Positions 25,658-35,864 of a stretch of DNA of 64,000 nucleotides are shown in pieces. Each line of letters begins with the position of its first letter. The first letter of the stretch is position 1. The notes beneath the pieces were generated by a model. That model did no database searches, was not told the origin of the DNA, and saw only the letters and a program-made list of their open reading frames with translations. The DNA lies in assembly GCA_002256995.1 (NCBI GenBank), contig NCGX01000001.1, forward strand, positions 62,001 to 126,000, read 5' to 3'. This DNA is from Hydrogenophilales bacterium 16-64-40 (GTDB taxonomy: Bacteria; Pseudomonadota; Gammaproteobacteria; Burkholderiales; Thiobacillaceae). Made by a program: the position numbers and the translations under genes.

Positions 25658-26502
25658 TGCAGGTCGTCCATACCGCCGCCGAACTGCGCGCGGCACTCGC
25701 CGGGCAAACCGGCACCGCGTTCATGCCGACCATGGGCAATCTGCACGCCGGCCATGTGTCGCTCATCGAACTGGCAAAACGGCACGGCGGCCCGGTGGTC
25801 GCGAGCATCTTCGTCAACCCCCTGCAGTTCGGCGCCGGCGAGGATTTCGAGCGTTATCCGCGCACCCTGCAAGCCGACTGCGAGAAGCTCGCCGCCGCCG
25901 GCTGCGAGCTGGTGTTTGCGCCGGACCTCGCCGAACTGTATCCGGTGCCGCAGACCTTCACGGTGCAGCCGCCCGGCAGCTTGGCGAACGATCTGTGCGG
26001 CGCCTTCCGCCCCGGCCATTTCAGCGGCGTCGCCACCGTGGTGCTGAAACTCTTCAACCTGGTGCAGCCGCGCGTGGCCGTGTTCGGCAAGAAGGATTTT
26101 CAGCAGCTGTTCGTCATCCGCGAACTGGTGCGGCAGTTCAACCTGCCGATCGAGATCGTGGCGGGCGCCACCCTGCGCGACGCCGACGGCTTGGCACTGA
26201 GTTCGCGGAACGCCTATCTCGGCGACTCCGAGCGGATCCAGGCGGCGCAACTGCAGCGTGAACTCGCCGCCATCGTCGCGTCCGTGCAGGCGGGCGAACG
26301 CGATTTCGAGGCGCTTGCCGCCAGCGCCGTCCGCCGCCTGAAAATGGCGGGCTGGCGCGTCGACTACGTCGCGCTGCGCGACGCCGAAACCCTGCAGGTG
26401 CCGACGCCGGCCAGCCCCCAACTGGTGGCGCTGGGGGCGGCCTGGCTGGGGAACACCCGGCTGATCGACAACATCGAGGCGGCCTTGGGCAATCCGGCCT
26501 GA
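25657..26502 (+). CDS. panC: Pantothenate synthetase
   Basis: The 281-residue ligase joins pantoate and beta-alanine with ATP. Visible motifs: [15 protein letters not shown] (HxGH nucleotide site), [31 protein letters not shown] and [10 protein letters not shown]. It overlaps panB by one base (TGATG). Both substrates are made by its neighbours PanB (plus a reductase elsewhere) and PanD. Confidence 0.95.
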   Translation: MQVVHTAAELRAALAGQTGTAFMPTMGNLHAGHVSLIELAKRHGGPVVASIFVNPLQFGAGEDFERYPRTLQADCEKLAAAGCELVFAPDLAELYPVPQTFTVQPPGSLANDLCGAFRPGHFSGVATVVLKLFNLVQPRVAVFGKKDFQQLFVIRELVRQFNLPIEIVAGATLRDADGLALSSRNAYLGDSERIQAAQLQRELAAIVASVQAGERDFEALAASAVRRLKMAGWRVDYVALRDAETLQVPTPASPQLVALGAAWLGNTRLIDNIEAALGNPA

Positions 26503-26513
26503 GGTTTTATAAT
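26485..26513 (+). promoter_or_regulatory. Predicted promoter of panD
   Basis: TATAAT at 26508-26513 and TTGGGC at 26485-26490 are spaced by 17 bp, about 30 bp before the panD start, so panD may be transcribed apart from panBC. Confidence 0.5.
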
Positions 26514-26543
26514 CTTGGCTTTCCCTTATTGAGGGGCACCGTC

Positions 26544-26924
26544 ATGCAAAGAACGATGCTCAAGTCCAAGCTGCACCGGGCAACCGTCACGCATTCCGAG
26601 CTGCACTACGAAGGCTCGTGCGCGATCGACGAAACCCTGCTGGATGCGGCCAACATCCACGAGTACGAGCAGATCCAGATCTACAACGTCACCAATGGCG
26701 AGCGTTTCACCACCTACGCCATTCGTGCGGCGCGCGACTCCGGCATCATTTCGGTGAACGGCGCCGCTGCGCACAAGGCAGATCCGGGCGACCTCGTCAT
26801 CATCGCCACCTTCGCGGTCTACAACGAGCTCGAACTGGCGCGCTACGCGCCGGAACTGGTGTACGTGGACGCGGACAACCGCATTCTCGATACCCGCCAC
26901 ACGATTCCGGTCCAGGCAGCCTGA
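26544..26924 (+). CDS. panD: Aspartate 1-decarboxylase (pyruvoyl enzyme)
   Basis: The 126-residue proenzyme makes beta-alanine from aspartate. The self-cleavage site is the Gly-Ser in [10 protein letters not shown] (residues 24-25), where Ser becomes the pyruvoyl group. [14 protein letters not shown] and [19 protein letters not shown] (read in parts) follow. The ATG at 26544 gives exactly the family length; an ATG five codons earlier is not needed. Confidence 0.95.
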   Translation: MQRTMLKSKLHRATVTHSELHYEGSCAIDETLLDAANIHEYEQIQIYNVTNGERFTTYAIRAARDSGIISVNGAAAHKADPGDLVIIATFAVYNELELARYAPELVYVDADNRILDTRHTIPVQAA

Positions 26925-26931
26925 ACATTTT

Positions 26932-28173
26932 TCAAGCTGCCCCTGCGGCCTTCGCCGCCGCCCGCAACTTGTCTTTCTTACTGGGCCGTTTCCCCTTGAC
27001 GCCGCCATCGCCGTGCACGGCGATGGCGGCTGCCTGAACCGACTCAAACCCTTCGATCTGCTCGCGTGGCAGGTTCAGGTTCTGGCGTTTTTCGATCAAG
27101 CGGAAATGCGCCTCGGTGTCGGCGCTCACCAAGCTGATCGCCAGGCCGCTTTCACCCGCGCGGCCGGTGCGACCGATGCGGTGAACGTAGTCGTCGGCTG
27201 AGCGCGGCAAGTCGTAATTCACCACCACCGGCAGTTCTGCGATATCGATACCGCGTGCGGCCAGATCGGTGGTGACCAGCACGTCCCAGCGCTTGTCCTT
27301 GAATTCATCCAGCGTCTGCTTGCGTGCCCCCTGACTCAGACCACCGTGAAACGAGGTGGCAGACAGATCATCCCGGTTCAGCTTGGCGGCCACGTGCTCG
27401 GCAGCGTGCTGCGTGGCCACGAACACCAATACGCGTTCCCAGTCGTTGCTCAGGATCAAATGACGCAGCAGTTGCGTGCGGCGCGGCGCATCGACCCGGA
27501 TCACCCGCTGCACGATCACCGGTTCTGCGCTGGGCTCAGACTCGGCTGCCACCCGCTGAGGATCATTCAGCAACGCCTGCGCCAGCGCCTGGACCGCGGG
27601 CGGAAACGTGGCCGAGAAGAACAGGTTTTGCCGCCGCGCGGGCAAAGCCGCCAACACCTTCACCAACTCGTCAGAAAAGCCCAGATCGAGCAGTCGATCC
27701 GCTTCGTCCAGCACCAGACATTCAACCGCAGCAAGCGACAAGGCGTTGTGCTGCAGCAGGTCGAGCAAGCGCCCGGGCGTGGCGACCACCACGTCGGCAC
27801 CGCCCCGCAGCCTCATCATTTGCGGGTTGATCGACACGCCGCCGAACACCACCGCCACCTTGAAAGCGGGAACCAGCTGATCTGCCAGGCGCTGCAGCAC
27901 GTCGCCCACCTGAGCGGCCAGTTCGCGCGTGGGTACCAGAATGAGCGCTCGCACACGACGGGGCGCTACTGCGGTGTCGGCAAGCAAGCCTTGCAGCAGG
28001 GGCAGGACAAACGCGGCGGTTTTGCCGGAGCCGGTTTGCGCGGTGGCCAGCACATCCCGACCGCTGAGGATGACCGGAATGGCCGCGCGCTGGATCGGGG
28101 TGGGCACGCTAAAGCCCAGTTTGGCGGCCGCGTGGACCAGGATGGGCACGAGCCCGAGGGCGGAGAATGGCAT
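26932..28173 (-). CDS. rhlE: DEAD-box ATP-dependent RNA helicase, RhlE type
   Basis: The 413-residue helicase has a Q motif (LGFSVPTPIQRAAIP), Walker A TAQTGSGKT, PTRELAAQ, VLDEADRLLDLGF, FFSATFP and HRIGRTGRAG, with a basic C-terminal tail (KGKRPSKKDKLRAAAKAAG). It unwinds RNA, probably in ribosome or decay work. The ATG at 28173 (MPFSALGL) matches the family start; upstream frame is not conserved in character. It is convergent with panD, 7 bp apart. Confidence 0.9.
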   Translation of the reverse strand: MPFSALGLVPILVHAAAKLGFSVPTPIQRAAIPVILSGRDVLATAQTGSGKTAAFVLPLLQGLLADTAVAPRRVRALILVPTRELAAQVGDVLQRLADQLVPAFKVAVVFGGVSINPQMMRLRGGADVVVATPGRLLDLLQHNALSLAAVECLVLDEADRLLDLGFSDELVKVLAALPARRQNLFFSATFPPAVQALAQALLNDPQRVAAESEPSAEPVIVQRVIRVDAPRRTQLLRHLILSNDWERVLVFVATQHAAEHVAAKLNRDDLSATSFHGGLSQGARKQTLDEFKDKRWDVLVTTDLAARGIDIAELPVVVNYDLPRSADDYVHRIGRTGRAGESGLAISLVSADTEAHFRLIEKRQNLNLPREQIEGFESVQAAAIAVHGDGGVKGKRPSKKDKLRAAAKAAGAA

Positions 28174-28270
28174 GGTGTTGGGGTGCAGGTTAACGCTGCA
28201 AGTGTGCCACGCTGGCGCGTACGGCCCGGGCAACTGGCCCATTTGCCCTACAGCGCAGACGGGCAGCTGG

Positions 28271-30772
28271 CTACGATGGGCTGAGCTTCCAGATATCGCG
28301 GTTGTACTCGACCATGGTGCGGTCGGTCGAGAAGAATCCGCTCGAGGCCGTATTGAGGATGCTCATGCGGGTCCAGTTCACTTCGTTCTGCCAGGCCTGC
28401 GAGACGCGCTCCTGCGCGTCGACATAGCTGCGGAAATCCGCCAGCACCATCCACGGGTCGTGCGGGCTCAGCAAGGTGTCGAGGATCATGTCGAAGATGT
28501 CCGTCTCGCACAGATTGAAGTGGCCCGACCGCAACAGATCGATCACCTCGCGCAGCTCGGGGTCGTTTTCCACGTAGGACATCGGCCGGTAATTCGGTCG
28601 CAGCGCCTCGACTTCGTCGGCATGCAGGCCGAACAGGAAGAAGTTCTCCTCGCCCACCGCTTCGAGGATCTCGATGTTGGCGCCGTCGTAGGTGCCGATG
28701 GTGATCGCGCCGTTCATCATGAACTTCATGTTGCCGGTGCCGGAGGCCTCCTTGCCTGCGGTCGATATCTGCTCGGACAGGTCGGTCGCCGGCGCGATGA
28801 TTTCCATGCTGGTGACCCGGTAGTTGGGCAGGAAGGCGACCTTGAGGCGGCCGTCGACGTCGGGGTCGCTGTTGACCACTTCGGCCACGCTGTTGACCAG
28901 CTTGATGATGCGCTTGGCCATGACGTAGCCCGGCGCAGCCTTGCCGCCGATCAGCACGCAGCGGTCGGCCCAGCCGTCCAGCCGGCCACGGTTGATGCGG
29001 TTGTACAGGTGGATCACGTGCAGCACGTTGAGCAGTTGCCGCTTGTATTCGTGAATGCGCTTGACCTGCACGTCGAACAGCGCATCCGGGTTGAATTCCA
29101 CCCCGCACTCGGCCTTGACCAGCGCGGCAAGCCGTTGCTTGTTGGCGCGCTTGACCGCGCGCCAGTCGGCGTGAAATGCCGTGTTTTTCAGATCGGCCAG
29201 CGGCTTCAGCTTTTCCAGCTGCGACAGGTCGGCCACCCAGCCATCGCCGATCTTGCTGCTGATGAGCGCGCTCATGCTGGGGTTGGCATGGGCCATCCAG
29301 CGCCGCGGGGTGACGCCGTTGGTCTTGTTATTGAACTTGTGCGGCCACAGGTCGACGAAATCGCGGAACAGGCCTTCTTTCAGCAGTTTCGAATGCAGCG
29401 CGGCGACGCCGTTGACCGAGAAGCTGCCGACGATGGCGAGCCAGGCCATGCGCAGTTGCTGCACCTCGCCCTCCTCGACGATCGACATGCGGCGCCGGCG
29501 GTCGATGTCGCCCGGCCATTTCACCGCCACTTCGCGCAAAAAACGCGCATTGATTTCGTAGATGATTTCCAGCGGCCGCGGCAGCAGGCGTTGAAACAGC
29601 GCGACCGGCCAGCGCTCCAGCGCCTCGGGCAGCAGCGTGTGGTTGGTGTAGGCCATGCACTGCGAGGTGATCGCCCAGGCCGCGTCCCACTGCATGCCTT
29701 CCTGGTCGAGCAGCAGGCGCATTAGCTCGGCCACCGCGATGGAGGGGTGGGTGTCGTTCATCTGGAACACGTTGTGTTCGGCAAATTTCGACAGGTCGCT
29801 GTTGCCCGCCGTATGCCACTGGCGCAGCGCATCCTGCAGGCTGGCCGAGGCCAGGAAATACTGCTGGCGCAGGCGCAACTCCTTGCCGTTTTCGCTGGTG
29901 TCGTTGGGATAGAGCACCATCGAGATGTGCTCGGCGTGGTTCTTTTCCTGCACCGCCTCGGAGTAGCTGCCGGCATTGAATTCGCTGAGATCGAATTCGT
30001 CGGTGGCGGCGGACTTCCACAAGCGCAGCGTGTTCACCGCGCGGTTGCGGTAGCCCGAGATCGGCATGTCGTACGGCACTGCCAGCACATCGTTGGTGTC
30101 TGCCCAGCGCGCACGATGGATCCCCGCCTTGTCGTGATAGTGCTCGGTCCGGCCGCCGAACGGCACGCGGCAGGTATATTCGGGCCGCTCGACCTCCCAT
30201 GGATTGCCGTCGCGCAGCCAGTTATCGGGATCCTCGATCTGATAACCGTTTTCGATGTGCTGGCGGAACATGCCGTACTCGTAGTGAATGCCATAGCCCA
30301 TCACCGGCAGGTCCAGCGTGGCGCAGCTGTCCATGAAGCAGGCGGCGAGGCGGCCCAGACCGCCGTTCCCCAGCCCGGCGTCGGGCTCCTCTTCGGCGAG
30401 GTTCTCCAGCGTCTGGCCAAAGCTGTGCAAGGACTCGCGCGTCACCTCGTCCAGCCCCAGGTTCAACACATGGTTGGACAGCGCGCGGCCGATCAGGAAT
30501 TCCAGCGACAGGTAATAGGCGCGGCGCTTGCCCGGCTGGTCGCGCGCGACATAGGTGTTCATCCAGTCCGACATGAGACGGTCGCGCAGCGTCCGCGCCA
30601 GCGCCTGATAGGTGTAGACCGGCGGGCTGCCCAGCATGCGTCCCAGGTGATAAAACTGGTAACGCTCAAGATCGTGGGTGAATGCCTCGCTGCTGTTCGG
30701 CAGCGGTTTCAGGACGGCGGAACAGGTGGCGGCTAATTTTTCGGCGGGCATAGTGGTTCTGACTGAAGTCAT
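28271..30772 (-). CDS. glgP: Glycogen/starch phosphorylase
   Basis: The 833-residue PLP enzyme releases glucose-1-phosphate from glycogen. Typical parts: [69 protein letters not shown] and the PLP-lysine region [20 protein letters not shown]. Its ATG at 30772 overlaps the glgA stop (ATGA), which fixes the start. Last gene of the eight-gene glycogen operon. Confidence 0.94.
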   Translation of the reverse strand: MTSVRTTMPAEKLAATCSAVLKPLPNSSEAFTHDLERYQFYHLGRMLGSPPVYTYQALARTLRDRLMSDWMNTYVARDQPGKRRAYYLSLEFLIGRALSNHVLNLGLDEVTRESLHSFGQTLENLAEEEPDAGLGNGGLGRLAACFMDSCATLDLPVMGYGIHYEYGMFRQHIENGYQIEDPDNWLRDGNPWEVERPEYTCRVPFGGRTEHYHDKAGIHRARWADTNDVLAVPYDMPISGYRNRAVNTLRLWKSAATDEFDLSEFNAGSYSEAVQEKNHAEHISMVLYPNDTSENGKELRLRQQYFLASASLQDALRQWHTAGNSDLSKFAEHNVFQMNDTHPSIAVAELMRLLLDQEGMQWDAAWAITSQCMAYTNHTLLPEALERWPVALFQRLLPRPLEIIYEINARFLREVAVKWPGDIDRRRRMSIVEEGEVQQLRMAWLAIVGSFSVNGVAALHSKLLKEGLFRDFVDLWPHKFNNKTNGVTPRRWMAHANPSMSALISSKIGDGWVADLSQLEKLKPLADLKNTAFHADWRAVKRANKQRLAALVKAECGVEFNPDALFDVQVKRIHEYKRQLLNVLHVIHLYNRINRGRLDGWADRCVLIGGKAAPGYVMAKRIIKLVNSVAEVVNSDPDVDGRLKVAFLPNYRVTSMEIIAPATDLSEQISTAGKEASGTGNMKFMMNGAITIGTYDGANIEILEAVGEENFFLFGLHADEVEALRPNYRPMSYVENDPELREVIDLLRSGHFNLCETDIFDMILDTLLSPHDPWMVLADFRSYVDAQERVSQAWQNEVNWTRMSILNTASSGFFSTDRTMVEYNRDIWKLSPS

Positions 30773-32226
30773 AAGGAATAGAGGGCAAGGTAGTGGCCGG
30801 CGCTGTCCGACCAGTCGAACGACTGGCGCATGCCGGTCTGCTGCAACCGCCGCCACTGCTTGGGCTGGCGATAGAGGTCGAGCGCGCGGCGGATGGCGTC
30901 CAGAAAGGCGGGCGCGCCGGGGGTGTCGAACACGAAACCGGTGGCGCTGGCGTCGTCCAGCGTGGCCGCGTTCGCATCGACCACGGTATCGGCCAGCCCC
31001 CCGGTCTTGTAGACGATGGGCGGCGTGCCATAGCGCAGGCTGTACATCTGGTTCAATCCGCAGGGCTCGAAACGCGACGGCATCAGGAACAGGTCCGCGC
31101 CGGCCTCGATCTGGTGTGCCAGCGGCTCGTCGTAGCCGATATTCACAAACAGCCGGTCAGGGTGCCGTTTGGCCAGCCGCAATAATTTCTTTTCGTACAC
31201 TGCCTGGCCGCTGCCCAGCAGCACCATGCGCACGTCGGTCTCGGCGAGCAGCACCGGGATCGCCGCCAGTATCCAGTCGACGCCCTTCTGCTCGACCAGC
31301 CGTCCCACCAGGCCCAGCAGCGGCGCCTGCATCGCCGCATCGTCGGCGTGCGGCAGGAAGCGTTCGAGCAGGGTCTGCTTGTTGCGCCGCTTGCCCGGCT
31401 GGATCCGTCCCACCGAATAATGCGCAGGCAGGTGCGCATCGGTGGCCGGATTCCAGGTCGTCGTATCGATGCCGTTGAGAATGCCGTGCAGCTTGTACTG
31501 CCGGGAGCGGAGCAGGCCGTCGAGTCCGCAGCCGAACGCCGGCGTGCAGATTTCGGCGGCATAGGTGGGACTCACCGTGGTGACGACGTCGGCATACACG
31601 ATGCCGGCCTTCAGCATCGAAAAGCCGCCGTGGAACTCCACGCCCTCGGACGACCACCAGTGGCCGGGCAGTTGCAGTCGCACGAAATCGCTGTGCGGGA
31701 AATTGCCGCCATAGGCGAGGTTGTGAATGGTGAACACGGTTTTCGGGCGCGCCGGCTGGTCGGCCAGAAACGCCGCCGTAAGCCCGGTCTGCCAGTCGTG
31801 CGTGTGCACCACCGCGGGCTGCCAGCCCAGGTCCAGCGCGTCCTGCGCCAGCAGCGCCGCCGCCCGCGCAAACACCGCAAAGCGCTCGGCATTGTCCGGC
31901 CAGTTCTGGCCACTTTCGTCGACATAGGGATTGCCCTCACGGTCGAACAGCGCGTGACAATCGACTACCCACAGTGGAAACGCATAATCGGGATGGCGCG
32001 TTTCCAGGATGCGGGCGCTGACGATGCCCTCGGCACCGCGCATGTCGAGCCAGCCGAGCAGGCGCACCTGATCAAGCTGGCGCAACAGCGCACGATAGCC
32101 CGGCAGGACCAGGCGGACATCGGCGCCGCGCGCGTGCAGCGCATGCGGCAGGCTGTAGACCACGTCGCCCAGCCCGCCGGTTTTCACCAGCGGATAGGCT
32201 TCGCTGGCCACAAACAGAATTTTCAT
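30769..32226 (-). CDS. glgA: Glycogen synthase
   Basis: The 485-residue GT5 enzyme adds glucose from ADP-glucose to glycogen. The N-terminus [23 protein letters not shown] holds the substrate-binding KTGGL; the C-terminal half has [31 protein letters not shown] (read in parts). GGAGCA stands before the ATG at 32226, five codons inside the longest frame. The stop overlaps glgP. Confidence 0.95.
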   Translation of the reverse strand: MKILFVASEAYPLVKTGGLGDVVYSLPHALHARGADVRLVLPGYRALLRQLDQVRLLGWLDMRGAEGIVSARILETRHPDYAFPLWVVDCHALFDREGNPYVDESGQNWPDNAERFAVFARAAALLAQDALDLGWQPAVVHTHDWQTGLTAAFLADQPARPKTVFTIHNLAYGGNFPHSDFVRLQLPGHWWSSEGVEFHGGFSMLKAGIVYADVVTTVSPTYAAEICTPAFGCGLDGLLRSRQYKLHGILNGIDTTTWNPATDAHLPAHYSVGRIQPGKRRNKQTLLERFLPHADDAAMQAPLLGLVGRLVEQKGVDWILAAIPVLLAETDVRMVLLGSGQAVYEKKLLRLAKRHPDRLFVNIGYDEPLAHQIEAGADLFLMPSRFEPCGLNQMYSLRYGTPPIVYKTGGLADTVVDANAATLDDASATGFVFDTPGAPAFLDAIRRALDLYRQPKQWRRLQQTGMRQSFDWSDSAGHYLALYSL

Positions 32227-32271
32227 TGCTCCGCGTTTCATTATTTTTTTGTCGTTCTGGTCTGGTTCGAA

Positions 32272-34482
32272 TCAACTGCAGGGTTTGAGGAAGATCGCAC
32301 CCAGCGGCGGCAGTGTCACTTCGACGGAATACTCGTATCCCATCCACGGCAGGTTCTGCGGATGCAGCGGCTGGCCGTTGCCGAGGTTGCTGCCGCCGTA
32401 ATACGTCGAATCGGTGTTCAGCACCTCGCACCAGGCCGCCGCCGACGGCACGCCGATGCGGTACGCGCGGCGCGGCACCGGGGTGAAGTTGAACAGCGCC
32501 ACCAGTTGCGCGGCGTCGTCCCGCCCCTGGCGCACGAAGCTCAGCACCGACTGATCGGCATCGTGGCAGTCGATCCAGCGAAATCCGCGCGGCTCGAAGT
32601 CGAACTCGTACAGCGCGGCCTCGTTGCGGTACAGGTGGTTGAGGTCGCGCAGCAGCGTGCGGATGCCGTCGTGCGCCGGAAAGTCGAGCAGCACCCAGTC
32701 GAGCTGGCCGGCTTCCTTCCACTCGTTCCACTGGCCGAACTCGCTGCCCATGAACAGCAGCTTCTTGCCCGGATGCGAGTACTGCCACGCGTAGAACAGG
32801 CGCAGGTTGGCGAAGCGCTGCCAGACGTCGCCCGGCATCTTGTCGAGCAGGCTTTTCTTCAGGTGCACCACTTCGTCGTGCGACAGCGGCAGCACGAAGT
32901 TTTCGGTCCAAGCGTACATCTGGCTGAAGGTCAGCTGGTTGTGCTGGTACTTGCGGTAGATCGGCTCCTTTTCGATGTAATCGAGGCTGTCGTTCATCCA
33001 GCCCATGTTCCACTTCATCGAGAAACCCAGGCCGCCGAGCTCGACCGGGCGCGACACCGCCGGCCACGCGGTCGACTCTTCGGCGATGGTGAGCACGCCG
33101 GGGAAGCGGCCGTGCACTTCGGTGTTCATCTCGCGCAGGAAATGAACCGCCTCGAGATTCTCGCGCCCGCCATACTGGTTGGGCACCCATTCGCCCGGAT
33201 TGCGCGAGTAGTCGAGGTAGAGCATCGAGGCGACGGCGTCGACGCGCAGGCCGTCGATGTGAAACTCGTCCAGCCAGTACAGCGCGTTGGCGACCAGGAA
33301 GTTGCGCACCTCGTTGCGGCCGAAATCGAACACCAGCGTGCCCCATTCCTGGTGCTCGCCGCGGCGTGGGTCGGCATGCTCGTACACCGGCTCGCCGGTG
33401 AAGCGCGCCAGCGCCCAGTCGTCCTTGGGAAAATGCGCCGGCACCCAGTCGAGCAGCACGCCGATATTCGCCTGGTGGCAAGCGTCGACAAAGGCGCGGA
33501 AGTCGTCCGGCGAGCCGAAGCGCGCGGTCGGCGCGTAATAGCCCGACACCTGGTAGCCCCACGAGGCGTCGAGCGGATGCTCGGCGACCGGCATCAGCTC
33601 GATATGGGTGTAGCCGAGGTCCTGCACGTAGGGAATCAGTTCGGCGACGAGTTCGCCCCAGCTGTAAAAGCTGCCGTCGTCGTGACGCCGCCAGGAACCG
33701 GGATGCAGCTCGTAAATGCTGATCGGGCGATGCTGCCAGTCGAAATGCGCGCGCGCGGCGATCCACTCGCTGTCTCCCCAGGCATGCGGCGTGTCGTCGG
33801 GCACGCGGCTGGTGGTCTCGGGGCGCAGAAACATCTGCCGCGCATAGGGGTCGGTTTTTCTCACCAGCTGGCCGTGGCTGCCGAGAATTTCGTATTTGTA
33901 GGCCGGGCCTGCGGCGAGGCCGGGGATGAACACTTCCCAGATGCCCGAGGTGCCGCGGCAGCGCATCGGATAGCGGCGGCCATCCCATTCATTGAAGTCG
34001 CCGACCACGCTGACGCGCTGCACCGCCGGCGCCCACACGGCAAACAGGCAGCCCGCCACGCCATCGATAGTCTTCAGGCGCGCGCCCAGCACTTTCCAGG
34101 CTTCGAAATGACGCCCCTCGCCGAGCAGATAGAGGTCCATCTCGCCCAGCTGCGGCGCGAAGCTGTAGGGGCATTGCGCAGTGTGCCAGTCGCCCGCGCG
34201 CTTGTCCTGCCAGCGCATGACCGGATGCGCCTCGACCGGGGTGCCGGGCGGCAGCAGCCGCTCGAAACAGTCGGTGCCGGCCACCCGGGTCATGCGCCCG
34301 CCGGCCACCTCGACGGCTTCGGCGGCCGGCATGAAGCTTCGGATCAGGGTGCTGCCGTCGGGCTGGGCGTGGATGCCCAGCACCTCGAACGGATCGTGAT
34401 GCGTACCGGTCTGCACGCGCAGGATAGCCGGGGCGATCGCGGGCAGGCTGGCGCCAAGCGGAGCTTGCGGGGACGCATTCAT
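32272..34482 (-). CDS. glgB: 1,4-alpha-glucan branching enzyme (GH13)
   Basis: The 736-residue enzyme makes alpha-1,6 branches. An N-terminal CBM48-type region (AVWAPAVQRVSVVGDFNEWDG) precedes the GH13 barrel with IYELHPGSWRR, DGLRVDAVASMLYLDYSR (nucleophile Asp), LTIAEESTAWP (acid Glu) and PLSHDEVVH. The ATG at 34482 overlaps the malQ stop (ATGA); an in-frame ATG at 34503 is an alternative. Length is close to E. coli GlgB. Confidence 0.94.
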   Translation of the reverse strand: MNASPQAPLGASLPAIAPAILRVQTGTHHDPFEVLGIHAQPDGSTLIRSFMPAAEAVEVAGGRMTRVAGTDCFERLLPPGTPVEAHPVMRWQDKRAGDWHTAQCPYSFAPQLGEMDLYLLGEGRHFEAWKVLGARLKTIDGVAGCLFAVWAPAVQRVSVVGDFNEWDGRRYPMRCRGTSGIWEVFIPGLAAGPAYKYEILGSHGQLVRKTDPYARQMFLRPETTSRVPDDTPHAWGDSEWIAARAHFDWQHRPISIYELHPGSWRRHDDGSFYSWGELVAELIPYVQDLGYTHIELMPVAEHPLDASWGYQVSGYYAPTARFGSPDDFRAFVDACHQANIGVLLDWVPAHFPKDDWALARFTGEPVYEHADPRRGEHQEWGTLVFDFGRNEVRNFLVANALYWLDEFHIDGLRVDAVASMLYLDYSRNPGEWVPNQYGGRENLEAVHFLREMNTEVHGRFPGVLTIAEESTAWPAVSRPVELGGLGFSMKWNMGWMNDSLDYIEKEPIYRKYQHNQLTFSQMYAWTENFVLPLSHDEVVHLKKSLLDKMPGDVWQRFANLRLFYAWQYSHPGKKLLFMGSEFGQWNEWKEAGQLDWVLLDFPAHDGIRTLLRDLNHLYRNEAALYEFDFEPRGFRWIDCHDADQSVLSFVRQGRDDAAQLVALFNFTPVPRRAYRIGVPSAAAWCEVLNTDSTYYGGSNLGNGQPLHPQNLPWMGYEYSVEVTLPPLGAIFLKPCS

Positions 34483-35831
34483 GGTTTGGGGTTCGTCTCG
34501 CATCGGTTGGCTTTCTGTAATTGTTCCTGCAAATTTGATGCCAGATCGGGCGGCAGCGCGTCCCAGGCAAACCGCCAGGTCCAGTTCCCGTTGTCGGTGC
34601 CCGGCGTGTTCATGCGCGCCTCGGAACCCAGCCGCAGCACGTCCTGCAGCGGCAGCACCGCCAGCGCGGCGCGGCTTTGCAGCACCGTATCGATCATCGC
34701 ATCCGGCACCGCGTCGGGGTCGCTCACGCCCAGCTTCCACATCACATGCTGGCGCTCATGCTCGGGCCGCGTGCGCCACCAGCCCAGCGTGGTGTCGTTA
34801 TCGTGGGTGCCGGTGTAGTACACGGTATCGGGGTGCACGTTTTCGGGCTTGTGCGGATTGTCGGCGTGGTTGTCGAACGCGAATTGCAACACGGCCATGC
34901 CGGGCAGGCCGAACTGGTGGCGCAGCGCGGTGACATCCGGGGTGATGATGCCAAGGTCTTCGGCCACCAAAGGCAGCTCGCCCATTTCATCGGCGATCGC
35001 CTGCAATAGCGCCGCACCCGGCGCCTCGACCCACTCGCCGTGGATGGCGGTGGGTTCCTGGGCGGGGATCACCCAGGCTGCCGCCAGGCCGCGAAAGTGA
35101 TCGATGCGCACCAGATCGAACCACTCGAAGTGGGCGGCGAGCCGCGCCCGCCACCAGGCAAAGCCGTCGGCCTGCATTGCATCCCAGTTGTAGTGCGGGT
35201 TGCCCCAGCGCTGCCCGGTTTCCGAGAAATAGTCCGGCGGCACCCCGGTGACCACGGTGGGCTGGCCCTCGGCATCGAGCAGGAACAGGTCGCGCTGCGC
35301 CCACACGTCGGCGCTGTCGTGGGCGACGAAAATCGGCATGTCGCCGAACAGCTGGATGCCGCGCGCCGCCGCCTGTGCACGCAGTGCCTGCCACTGCACG
35401 GCGGCGCGATACTGTTCGACCATCACCGCTTCCAGCTTGTCGGCGTGGGCAGCGTCGAACCCGGCCAGCATCTGCGCGTCGCGGTCGCGCAGCGCGACCG
35501 GCCAGTCGGTCCAGGCGGCGCCGCCCTGCTCCGCCTTGATGACCATGAAGCGCGCAAAATCCGCCAGCCAATGCGCCTGCTGGCGGCGCCAGTCGGCAAA
35601 GCCGTGCATGTCTGCCGGCACTGCGGGAAACAGCGCCGGATTGACCGCAAACGCCGACGCGCACTGATAGGGCGACAGGCCGGTGAGCGGGATGCCCAGT
35701 GGCAGCATCTGCCACACGCCGAACCCCGCCGCCTGCAGGAAATCCAGCCAGCGCCCCGCGTCAGCCAGGGTGCCGGACGGCAGCGAGGTCGGATGCAGCA
35801 AGAGGCCGGCGCGATGGGTGTCGAAGTTCAT
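34479..35831 (-). CDS. malQ: 4-alpha-glucanotransferase (amylomaltase, GH77)
   Basis: The 450-residue enzyme transfers glucan segments between maltodextrins. N-terminus RAGLLLHPTSLPSG and WQMLPLGIPLTGLSPYQCASAFA (read in parts) are typical; catalytic regions are VRIDHFRGL (nucleophile Asp), LVAEDLGIITP (acid Glu) and YYTGTHDNDT. It is a short single-domain form compared with E. coli MalQ. In this operon it would recycle linear oligosaccharides released by the amylase or phosphorylase. Confidence 0.93.
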   Translation of the reverse strand: MNFDTHRAGLLLHPTSLPSGTLADAGRWLDFLQAAGFGVWQMLPLGIPLTGLSPYQCASAFAVNPALFPAVPADMHGFADWRRQQAHWLADFARFMVIKAEQGGAAWTDWPVALRDRDAQMLAGFDAAHADKLEAVMVEQYRAAVQWQALRAQAAARGIQLFGDMPIFVAHDSADVWAQRDLFLLDAEGQPTVVTGVPPDYFSETGQRWGNPHYNWDAMQADGFAWWRARLAAHFEWFDLVRIDHFRGLAAAWVIPAQEPTAIHGEWVEAPGAALLQAIADEMGELPLVAEDLGIITPDVTALRHQFGLPGMAVLQFAFDNHADNPHKPENVHPDTVYYTGTHDNDTTLGWWRTRPEHERQHVMWKLGVSDPDAVPDAMIDTVLQSRAALAVLPLQDVLRLGSEARMNTPGTDNGNWTWRFAWDALPPDLASNLQEQLQKANRCETNPKP

Positions 35832-35864
35832 CCTAAATGTCCCACCATTGGATTTCCAGGTTCA

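Noticed and set aside
31348..34818. 1156-codon plus-strand frame
   Set aside because: It runs antisense through glgA and glgB and lacks any domain; GC-rich genes often leave such long antisense frames.
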